From Setoptus koraiensis (taxonomy: Eukaryota; Arthropoda), in assembly GCA_048013815.1 (NCBI GenBank), contig CM106586.1:14384001-14448000 (forward strand): a DNA stretch of 64,000 nucleotides, given 5' to 3'. Positions 40,920-52,900 of this stretch are shown piece after piece. Every line of letters starts with the position of its first letter. Position 1 is the first letter of the stretch. The position numbers were made by a program, and so were the translations under genes. The notes beneath the pieces were generated by a model. It worked only from the letters and a program-made list of their open reading frames with translations. It was not told the DNA's origin and did not search any database.

Positions 40920-43900
40920 ATGAGCACCCTCGATAGCAACACGCAACCACAATCAACGACAAGTGATACAAACGATGACACCACCAGTGAGAACATTAGT
41001 CATCCGCCAATTATAAACTATCAATTGCAAGCATCACCACGCAATCAAACGAGGAAAATTTCGTCCGATGCAACCAACCACCAGTTGAAATTGACCTCGG
41101 CACTGGCCCAAAACCAGAGGCCGGCAATAGCAGTGCAGCAGCCGCAATCAAATCGGCGCCACAAGCATCGACTGAATTCTTCGACTGAGCCCGATCAAGG
41201 GGCCCGCGAGTCACGCTTACAAGAGGCCAAGGTGTATCGCGATCTGTTGCCTTCGAATCTGATCATCAGGTGAGTGTTGCGGTGGGGGGATGAATTAGCA
41301 TCAAGCAGGTGATTGACTCAGATTAACTGGCATCTCATCTTATATGTGTATTATGTATGTTCTCTTGTCATGTGGATGCTTGTTGTCTATATAAAGCTCA
41401 CTCATGCAGGAAAACGATCGCCGAGCGAAGGCGGATCGCCGAGGCGCCGACGACAAGCGATTCACAAGCTCTTTCGATTCGGCCATAATCCTGTAAGTAT
41501 AACAACATTATATAGACTGTAGTTGAGTGACCATGACTCATGTGTGCGTGTATATGCTGATGTAATGCTCCTAACAACTAACCTCGACTTTGAAGACCAC
41601 ACCATTTACCGCAACAATCTGAACCACCTGAAACGAAAATGATTGAAACGCTCACATTGAACCGCCGACCATGCGAAAACAATGACAATGACGATGAACA
41701 CTGTACAAATTGCCTCAAATCAATCTCTACTACCACCACAACCACCACCATGAACAATATTAATATCAACAACTACATCATTAACAACACCATCAATATA
41801 ACCCAACAAAAACAAAATAATCGCCGTCGGCGCCAATCAATGTTCGCCACTACCACTACCACCACCACCACCACTACTAATTTGATTGCGACCACGTCGT
41901 CGTCGTCAACAATTCGCGCAACAACCTGCAAACAACAACGTCCCTTAAACCGGCGCCGATCTACACAAATCATAAACTACGCGTCTACCATCAATCAACA
42001 ACTAATGCAACAACAACAACAACAACAACGACGACGCTTCACCGTTGTTAGAGACAATCCATTCGATAGTGATCTGGATCACGATCTAATTCATATCAGG
42101 CAAAGACAGCAACAACAGCACAACAGTGCTGATGCCGCAAACAGCAACAACCCATTCAACCAAAGTGCCGAATTCGGGCCAGACTTTCGTCATCTACTGT
42201 ACAACATGATTTGTAGTTTACTGACTCAAGATGATGCAATATTAAAATCACATTCTGTAACAAATATCATGAACATTTTGGACAGACATTTAAGCATAGC
42301 CAATAAGCAAAAAAAAGCGCACAACAACAACAGCAACAACAAAGTCGACACACTTGTCACTACCGGTTGCGACAGCTTGTTGCATCACAACAGCACACAG
42401 GCACAGTCACAACAACAATACAAGACTCAGATTGTGTTGGCAACAACCGATGACGACGACGACCACCGGACCCCGATTGACCGTGTTGTTCACTGTGATA
42501 ATGATAATGAAAAATCAGACAATGATGACATTACCGTTACAATAGAAACGGCTTGTGATAGTGGCAGACAAGCCAACATTTCGGACCAGAAACAAACACT
42601 CAACATATCGTCACAGAATCTCATGATTTCCAACAGTCAAGATGAACAGGCCGCCATACGAACCATTGAGCAGTGTCGCTGGTCGTTTGGCCACGAAGTG
42701 ATGCTTCTCGATCTGTCTTCGCATAAATCCTCGGGCTGCTGTGCCAGCTCCAAATGTGCCAGCTCCAAATGTGCCAGCTCCAAATGTGACATCTCTAAAT
42801 GTGACAGCTCTAAATGTGGCAGCTCTAAATGCGCCAGCACCAGCCAACAACAAATTGCTCATAAATCATCCACTTCGAATGATAGCGCCTGCTCGGTTGG
42901 TTATCACGATCGAGAAAGGTATCAAGCCCATAGAAGCAGTTCCAATGATCGGGACGACAATGACCATCACGATCAACGTGCACTGGTCCAGCAAAGCCGT
43001 GTTAATTCGCAAGTTGACAGTATTGGGGCACAGTGCATCAGCGATAATGACGATGATGATGACGACAGTGACTTTCTATTGTCCTATTTCAACGAAACGG
43101 GTCAGTATGAACCGGCAAAGAGGCGCGTAAAACTAGAGTGGAGTCTCAACAAATTGATAGATTATGAAATGAAAATGGATTGGCTCGCCAGTACAGACAG
43201 TCTAAAAAGATCAATTCGCAAGTCGGGTATACCAAGCGAAATAAGAAACAAAGTTTGGTTTATGCTCATCGATCAGACCATAGCAAACAAGTATGACGTA
43301 AGTGGCCGTAATAACTTGAATCATGATAAATTGTGAGTGTGATCGATCAGTACAATCATGATGATAATTGTTCCGTTATTCCCCTATTATATCATGCGCC
43401 ATATTTATTGCGCCACAATTAGGCCAAAATGTTACTTAGTTTGGCCGAGGAGAGCCTCAAGCATCCACTGGACAATCCAGATATAGGCTCCGTAATAAAA
43501 CAAATCGATTTGGACGTCAACAGAACAATGCCTGGTCACAAACTGTTTGCGGAAGGCGCCGAAGGGGTATGTTTGTTTTAACCGATACTTCCTTGACACT
43601 ACCAATTTGATCGTGCTGCATCAGGCATTTAATCCAGAAGTATATATATATTGTTACTCCTATTCATTGTGACACCATGGGCCCGATCATGGTGCCAGGG
43701 CACGAAACTGAGGCTCATCCTTGCCGCCTACAGCATTCATGTCAACAGAGCGATAGGTGAGAACAAGAAACACTCTCTGAGAGAGACATTATGCCAACAT
43801 TATGCTACCAACAATTATGATCATCACTGTTCAACAACCATAACCATCGTGTCACTTTTCAACAATCTATCAACCGGTGCGGTAGTAGCCTACTGTCAAG

Positions 43901-46900
43901 GATTCAATTTCATAGTGGCCCTACTATTGAGCATATTTGGAGGGGACGAGCAACGATCGTTACTGTGAGTAGCCAACATAATAATACAGTATAATAATAC
44001 AGTAATCTCTCTGTGTCCGCGCTGCATTGACGAGCGCAAACAGACACTCCGAACACCTATTTACCTTAGGTAAATTACCTGTCTGCTCAAACAGCAACTG
44101 CCGGAGTTGCAGGCAAATATTTAACTTTAGCCTTGACTTGTGGCATTCACATTGATTACAATAGGTTACTTGCTGCTTATACACACACAAGCACACATTA
44201 CTTTTATTAGTATTATTTTGAGGCGATTTTGATAGCACCGAACAAACGCAATTCTCTCGTTGCAATTTTGTTACTGTTCTGTACTGTTGACCCAGTTGGC
44301 GCGTTGCGCAACACGTGATATAAGCGCCATAATACGTTATGCGCTAACCGGATGCTCGTTTAGCATATTGCACCGGTTGTTTACTAACCATGCTAGCATA
44401 CTTGTCAGTGTGAGCACACAAAGTTGCATGTTGATGATAACATTTGATTGAGTTGATGGGTTTGTTTGGCCAACGTGAGTCACTTCGATGCGATGTCCAC
44501 ATGTTGATGCGCCAAAATTGCGTCACGTTATTTCAGCCAGTTCAAACTCATCGTTTCAACTGGCTCAGATATACAAACGAGACAGCAGAATTGAATTGTT
44601 CGTTTTTCTGTTGCGCACACGCCAAACTCAAACATCCTCCTTATTTTAGGCCGTCATCATTTTGTTGAGCTTCTCTAGCGCGACACGGTGCGTGTTTATT
44701 CGCCATCATTGTGACAAGTTTAACTCTCAAAGCTTACAAAGCTTGTTAGTGTTTGCACGTGCTGCGACAATGCTCGTTGCTTGTGTCTGAACACTTCGTA
44801 AGGTTGATTTTGTTTTTGAATCAAGGTCACTTCTAATGTGTGAGTGAGCGTTATAATGATGACGATGTTCTCGTCGGCTCTATATCGTCGGCAGTATCTG
44901 TTTGGATGAGTTTTTGAGTGAATTTTGTTGCCTTAATTTTTGTGCTAGTTTGATTCAATGGCCGAACAACAATTATGAATGACACACATCGCTATTCATT
45001 GCGCAACCATCCAGTGGCCATGTGTTGCGTAACCACGAAAACTGTGATGGTCATCGTGAGCCGCGGATTGAGACGCGGGCCTGTGTTGCTGCAATGACAT
45101 TGCAGTGGCCGGCCAGAGCGTGACAAAATGACCGGTAGCCAGTAGCCATATAAACAATACGTATACTAGGTGTAGAATAGGATGGAGCGTATCGGCCAAA
45201 TATCTAAAATATCGCCTTTTATATTTTAAAAGTTGTCAAATTCAAAGTTCATCGACTGAGATTATGTCATCAACCGTTATAAGGTTTTGAGCAGTTTTGT
45301 GTTATGGTTGCAGCATCGATATTCGCACCATTGATAATGCGCGAATGTGAAAAAGGAAACTCGCTGCTAACATGCCTTGCTACTGTTACAATGGCCGATT
45401 TACCTGTTGTAGGGGCGCTTATGCAACACAACAGCACGCAACAAAACGAGAGTTCACCAGAGTTTTCGTTATGCAGTTTCGTTGGCCGTTCAGCCGGGCT
45501 CAATGCTGCCCACTGAGTGCCAAGGGCAACGCACAAAGAAAAGATTACTCTCACTTCCTAACTTCCTTTTGTTGTTCCGTTTGCACGTCCTGTTGCACCA
45601 GTCACTGCACTACCGCTCAACGTGTTGTACGTGTTGCACGTGCGTGCACCACACAAATCTTCTTATGCGTTTTACATGCATTAAATGTGTGTGTGTGTGT
45701 GTGTGTCAGCAAAAGTGATGGTCATTGGCCGGCAATGTGCCGGCACCCATAGCGTGCACCAATAATTCACCGTTTGTCGTGCGCCCTCTTTTTTGGTTGT
45801 GCATTTCCTTGGTCGCGCTGACCTGTGCTAGCTGATTTGGCTGTGACACACAAGAAAACAATTATTTTCCAAGTGTCACCTTGTTTCTATTATTGTTTTG
45901 GCGCATATTGAATTGCATTGCACGGGCCAGGTAGCGTTGCAATGGGCCGGCAACAGCACAACTGACAAATGTTGTTTGGTGCATGTTGATTTCGGTCGGC
46001 CCCGTATGATGTAACGTGTGTATTATGTCATATCAGCTTTCTTATGGGCGCTATGTGAGCCATTAGAAAAGGTGAGCGCGCCGTTCGGTCACTGATCCTT
46101 GTGTTTCCTGTTTCCACTGTTTGCCGCTGCTGCATTCTGACCGCTGCTGCATTGCCAATGCAGCAGCGCGCAAGTAAGCCATCGATTGAATTGTAACCAA
46201 ACTATTGCGCAACTGTTGTGATCAGTGTGTGTGTGTCGCCAAATCGGATATGAAATATCGGATGTCACTGTTGCAATGCCGTATGTTTCCGTTGTCTGAA
46301 TCAGGTTGTTGGCGCTGCTTTCACTGGTGCTGTGCGATCGATTGTTACACTTTGTTTGTCGTTGTTGCCTGGCTGGCTGGCTTGCACGAGCAGTTGCACG
46401 TTGTTTCACGTGTTGTGAGTCACGCAACACGTGAGTGTAGTCAGACCAGCACTGTGGTGTTACCTGGTTCAAGTTGCATCGCTCCAGTCTTACGTCTTGT
46501 GCAGCGTAGTGTGTTGCATGCTCATTGGCCGCTGCACTGCTGAACCCAAATCATACATCACCGGACACACCGACAACCGGATGCTGCTTGGCGCAATCTG
46601 TACAAACATACATGACTGATCACAGTCACCGCTGCTACGCTTGATACCGATAACAGCCACCAGATGAGAGATGGCGCAATGATTTGGCAATTGTACACAC
46701 ACACACACACACCGGAGCCCCATTTATAACCACTGACCTGTTGATGAGTGAGTGTGATCGTTGTGAGCCGTTTATCTCGAATGGGCACCACCGACAACGA
46801 CCTCGCAATCAATGACCACTGTCCGGCCGCTGCAAATCTTGCGCGCTGGTTCAACGAACTCCGCCACTCACTTTTACCAGTGCCACCGTGGTCAGTCGCT

Positions 46901-49900
46901 TTCACTTACCGGTCACTTTGGCCACACCGGCCACTTTGGTCACTGCGGCCGCTTGGGCCGCTTCGTCCACTTTGGCCGCTTCGTCCACTTTGGCCGCTTC
47001 GGTCACTGACCACTGGGGAATCGATCGTGCAACCGGTTCGTCGATACTTTATTGGCGTCATTTGTGGCGCTCGCGCTCAGCCCATTCTGTTTTTATATAA
47101 TTTATACGCTGTGGTGTGCTCTTGTTTGCGACAATGTTGCACGTTGCGACACTGTTGCACGTGGCCACTCTGTTGCACGTTGCCAAACTGTTGCATCCTC
47201 TTCCTCTCGCTCACTTTCGTCCCTACCAATCGATCCGATCGCAAACTGTTGAACACTCCAGAACAATTCGCGCCGGCGTTACGTTGCCCGATGCAGCCCG
47301 CTGGTCACACATCCTTTGTTTGTCACATCCTTTACTTACGTTCGATCGATCGATGACCGAACATAATGCAAAATAATAACAATTTCCTACTTTCTCTCTC
47401 TCTCTCTCTCTCTCACTCTGCCCGGCACGTGCCAACGCTGTGTGCCGTCACATTGGCGTCATATCACGTATCATTATTATGCGGACATTATGGCACTGTG
47501 AAATGATGACAATATCAAATGCAAATGCAACCCTAAATGTAAATGCGAAGTGGCTTCATCTGCATCGTCGAGCACATATTTCCATCAAAATTTTACTTTG
47601 ACCATTACTTAACTGGAGCCAGAGCGGACCAATATCTTTTGGCTGATCTCATCGATGATCAATTAGTGAAAAATTCTAGTCCCACTGAGAGAAAAATGAT
47701 TGAGGGCGTCACTAGCTCTATAACATTGAACTGGTTTATATCATTGTTTCACGGGGCTGTTCCAACAATGGTGAGTTTATTCAATTTTAATTCAATCGAA
47801 ACTTTGCCAACACTGACCACAATTATTGATTGTGGCACTTGCCGGGGGCCATTGCCAGCAAAAAGCACAACCAAACGACAAGTATGTTATGCATATCATC
47901 ATTGGGTGATTTGCATATTACATTATACATATACTGTTGTGTGATTGCAAACAATACAACAACTAGCAAACAGCCGATAATACATGTTATATATACGTAT
48001 GTATATGCTAGATAATATAGGCTAATAGGTAAGGTAATTTATAATGAGTAAGGTGACAAGTATTTAGGTGCGTTATTAGGTGCTGCTAATTAGTAGATTT
48101 TTATTAATCATAATGTGTTACAATACAATGTGTTATATACAAGTGTCATACAAAAATTGTATATTTGAGGGACACGGTGGCTACGTGTAAGTGAGACTGC
48201 AGTGCAATTTGAGTTGTTTGTTTTGTATGAGAGCGTTGAATTGACTTTTAGTAATTTGAACATAATGCTCAAGATCTGCTTCTGTTTGTTTGAGTTCGCG
48301 ATGCAAATCATTGACATTGTCTATGAGCCACTTTTCTACTTCTAAGCGATCCCTTTGCGACACACTCAGCAATTGTTCATGCATTCTTAATTGCTGTTGC
48401 ATAATAGTGTGAAACCAGGAACTGTTGCTATTGATGTTGTTGTTGCTATTGACGTTATTGGTTGGCTTGCTTTTGGTGTGCAGCGGTTGTTGATTAGAGT
48501 AGTCTTTGATGTAAACTATGGGTCTGTTGTTGTCATTTGTTGCTGTTGTGACTATGTAACATTGGACTGTCCAATGTTGAGCCATTGAGGCGAACGCAAG
48601 CGATGTGATTAGAAATGAGGCGAGCAACATTGTGTGTGTGTTTATGTGTAGTGTGGCGATATTGGTTTGTGTGCTGCTTGTGCTGACTAAACTCACTCTG
48701 ACGAGCCGATAAACTCACTCTGACGAGCCGATAAACTCAAGTGACGCTCAACTAATCAAATGGTCAAATGAGATGCTACGATGATGCAACCACGATGAAT
48801 AATGACGCCGCCGCTGAATAATAATGATCGAATGCGCCTTCACAGCTATCGATTAGTGTGTGATGTGGATTTGGATGGATACGATGATTTTATGTTGTGT
48901 GGATGATATCGGCTTTTGATGCGCCAACTGGCCAGATTGTGCAACGATAATAAGAATAATGTTGCTGCTGGATATGGTTGTGATGCAATGTTGTTGTGGC
49001 GATATAGTTGTGGCGATATAGTTGTGGCGATGCTCATTAGTTGCGACTGCTTTTGAACTGGTCAAGTTGGCACGACGACGACCGACATCGGAATGACGAG
49101 CAACGACGATTTGTGTCAAACTCGAGACTCGACTCGATGATGTCACCCATGCGCAAGTCGGTTGGCATGGCAACATTATAGTTTGTTTGTAACAACCACA
49201 TGTGCGCGCACAACATGCGCACAACACCACAATTCGGGGGTCGTCGACCAGAGAGTGGCTGTCACTTTCGAACTCGGTTGCACCACTGCTCACTACTGTC
49301 CAATATTCATCATGCCGGGCCCACCAATATTTGGCACGCGCCCCAATGGCGACCAATGATCAATTTTGATCATGTGCCAATCGATGGCTTGCACGGCCCA
49401 TCCCCTCGAAGCCGGGCAACTTGTGAGTGTGGCCGCCAGGGGGCACGCATTAAAACTGTTCATTTATTTATACATTCGTTATTTATGTATTCGTTCGCAC
49501 TACCAAGCACACAATGGGCCCCAGTTGCTGGTATGAGCTCACACAGTGACTGGTGTAAGGAGCAGCGCAACGTTACACACGTTGGACAAAAGTAAAAGTC
49601 GCCACCAGCAGAAACGAGCGCAACGCCGCCTATCGTCCGACGTGCCGATATCAACGGGCCCGTTTATGCGGTACATGGTATTATTATTATTAGTAGTGGT
49701 AGTATTTGTAGTATACGGCTCATAGTTCACGCCATGGCAGAGTTACACTCAAAGCAACACGTTACATAACGTTATGTTTGTACGCCATTGTACAGTAATA
49801 TATTGTACAGTAATATATTGTATAGTAATATATTGTTTGTATGGCTTGCTTGACGCTGGCGCGAGTGTTGATTGACAAATTTATTGCGCGTCGAGTGTAC

Positions 49901-52900
49901 GACGAGGCCACCATTGTGCTGCGTTATTGTTGTTGTGTCACACGGGCATAACTGTTGTCAATAAGTGGGCATGCCAATTATTGTTGTCCAGTTCATATAC
50001 ATACTTAATCATAGTAGCGCAATGTGTGTGTCATATGGTGCGCAACAGTTACGCAAACGATGATGCGCACATGCCATAACTGGTGGCGCACCAGGCGCCG
50101 CTATGCAAATAGGATTAATGATGCAAGTGCCAGTGACAATTGCGAGCAATTGCGGGCCTCTATTCAATGTTGTTCGCCAGTTCAATGTCGCCACTAACGG
50201 GCCAGCAGATCGGTTGGCCAGCGATGATTCGCGTAATGATTGCGCGATCAATTCGAGTGCAATGCGCATGTAATAACACGTAACAGTTACATGTGTTGGG
50301 TGTTGCATGTGTGCTGCTGGTAGTTGCACAACAGTTGCGGCAGTTGTCGCCGACTGACAGTGAGACGCAGAGTCAAAAGTTAATCAATGCCACCACTAAT
50401 TTGCATATTGGTGCGCGCATACATGACAGCACACGACGCACTTGAGTTCATCGACGGGGCACGACAGCGACAACAACAACGACAACAACAACAACGACAA
50501 CGACAACGGGCACGACAGCAGCCACTCGACGACACACGCGGCCACGGAGCGACGGCAACGCAGTGCGATGCGTCATGCAACATGTATCTATATTTTGATT
50601 ATTATTAGACCAATAAATTTCGGCAGCAACAAGAGTGCGGCTCGTCGCCCATCGGCTCACTGACAGCGACAGTGCAGCCATCGACTGACAGCCACTGGCC
50701 GGCGGCCACACTGTTCAACAGTGACTGTTGCGCCTTGTGCACACGCACACACCGATGACCTTTGACGCGTGCTCACCTGACCACGTGTTGCTATTCTATT
50801 GTTGGCATGATTGGCCAATGTGAGCCTGTCATGTGTGTTACGTGCTGTATGACATGCGCGTTGTCTGTGGCGCATGTGCGCCCATGTGACACATCGTCTG
50901 CGTACGTCACACAGTCTGCATGATGACGCACGCAGCGGCCTGTGTGACTGTATGACATCAGTGACAGCAGTGACATCAGTGACAGCAGTGACAGCGGCCA
51001 CAATTGTGCACTCGACAACCAGCTGACGGCCGATCGGCGCTTGCGCAGCGGCCATCGGTAAGCCGCAGTAAGTTACTGACAGTAACTTACTGCCAGTAAG
51101 GATGAATTATTGCGGCCAGCCTGGCGCAATAATTCGCAATGGGCCGCACATAATTCATGCTCATAATGCCCTCATAGCGCCCAAGATATTATCTGTGCCG
51201 CACAGACACAACGATGATGTGTGATACAGTGACCCTCGTGTTACCTTCGTTCTGCAGAGATGACAGAGAACGGAGACGACAGAGAACAGAGATGACAGAG
51301 AACGGAGATGATGGCAGCGCGGCCACAAGGCCAACACCACCGAACGAACAGAACGAACAGAACGAACAGAACGCCAACGCGCGTCCAGTGGCCGCAATCG
51401 ACGGACGGCACGAGCGGGCAGATAGACGCGATTGCATTGTATTTATCATTATTGTTGGCGGCGTGAGCGGCGCGGTGCTCACTTGAGCGTAACTGTACTC
51501 GTACGTTGCCGTTCTCGTGCCACACGCCGTTCGCAGCGTTCGCAGCGCTCGAAGCGTTCGAGGCGCTCGAAATGTTTAAAATGTGCAAGTTGCATCAGGC
51601 ACCACCCACGCTTCGCCGCGAGCCAGCACCAACGCGAGCCGCACATGAGACCGATGCGAGCCGCACGCGCAACCGGTGCGAGCGTTTTGTCGCTCGTGTG
51701 TGTGTGTCATCTCTGGCACATGGGCCGCTAACCAATGATGTATGAATGGGTGCGGCTTGGTCATTCACCTTTTGCGCCGCGTCGTTGGTTCGGTTGCGAG
51801 CTGGCTCGCGTTGGCACTTTGTGCCGTTCATATTTGTGCAAATCGCACCATCGGTACGCCGGCTCGATATGCGCAGTATAGCGTATATAAGCGATTGGAG
51901 GGGGCGACACGAGGGCCTCGTGACGAGGCAACAAGTTAGTTGCGGTCAAGCGGCGCGCGGGCACCGGCGGACGATCGATTGTTGAGCCGCTGGCCGGAGT
52001 GGTGGCCAGCGTTGTTTGTGGGCCGCTCTATTAGCAACTCTTGTCGCTCTGTTTGTGTCACGCTTAATTGTTGAATCATCGTCGTTCGCGGTTCCAATCG
52101 ATTGGCCACTGTCTCTGTGCTCTGAGCCGCCGCTCTCTGTGCTGTCGGTCTCTGCGCTGTCGGTCTCTGAGCTGCCGGTCTGTGTGCTGTGGGTCGCCGC
52201 TTGCTGTCGGCTGTGCCGCTTGTTTGCATTGGGGTCAGCGAACTGGCATCGGCACAACCGACTGGTCAGCAGGCTGGCCAGCCGACCGATCGACTCCACT
52301 GAGCACAGTGATAGCGCCCCCCAAAAAGTAACAAACGCGCCAGTTAGAAAGTGATTATTTGCATTGTTTACAAACAGCACACGACAAAGCAACAGATAGT
52401 GAGAGTTGACCACTGGCCACCTCGGCCACTTCGGCCGCATTGGCCACGCTGGCCGCATTGGCCGCACTGAGGCCCAGCCCGGCGACTGACCGGTTGACAG
52501 CAACGGGTCAGTCGTGTTGCTGGGGTTGGTAGCGGTGCGTCGCGGTGAGTCTGTGGGCGCCAGTGGCGCGCCTCCACCGTGTAGCGGCACTCACGTCCAC
52601 TCGACCGGGCCGCTCGGTTGCTGCAACCAACTCAATGCAATCAACAATGACAAACAATCCGAATGTGGATAGGTGATGGAGGTCGCATGGCTGCTGCAAC
52701 TAGCGCCAATACACTCAAATTGGCCAAATATGCCGTTGACGTTGATTGCCGCAGCGCCCAAAAACAACGAGCGGCCAAAAGCAGAAGCTCAGAATGGTGA
52801 CAATAAGAGTAGCAGCGGCAGCGGCAGCGCAGTATCAGTAGGGGTAACAGTAATAGTAACAGTAGGAGTAACAGTAATAGTAACAGTGACAGTACAACTG

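Larger units (their letters stand above)
43965..47550 (+). other. 3.6 kb intron of the TBC gene
   Basis: Donor GTGAGT at 43965, acceptor GCGAAG ending 47550, phase 2. The content is low-complexity: GT (45688-45708), CA (46694-46711) and CT (47394-47415) runs, tandem repeats at 46911-47008 and about 47115-47195, and palindromes at 44059-44075 and 46142-46168. The proline- and tryptophan-rich frame at 46748-47356 is made by the tandem repeat and I do not call it a gene. Confidence 0.65.

Noticed and set aside
46748..47356. 202-codon frame rich in Pro, Leu, Trp
   Set aside because: It follows 18-nt tandem repeats inside an intron; repeat length divisible by three keeps it open without coding need.
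51946..52590. 214-codon minus-strand frame
   Set aside because: It spans 9- and 15-nt repeats in the 7.1 kb intron, has no recognisable domain, no signal peptide and no nearby poly(A) signal.
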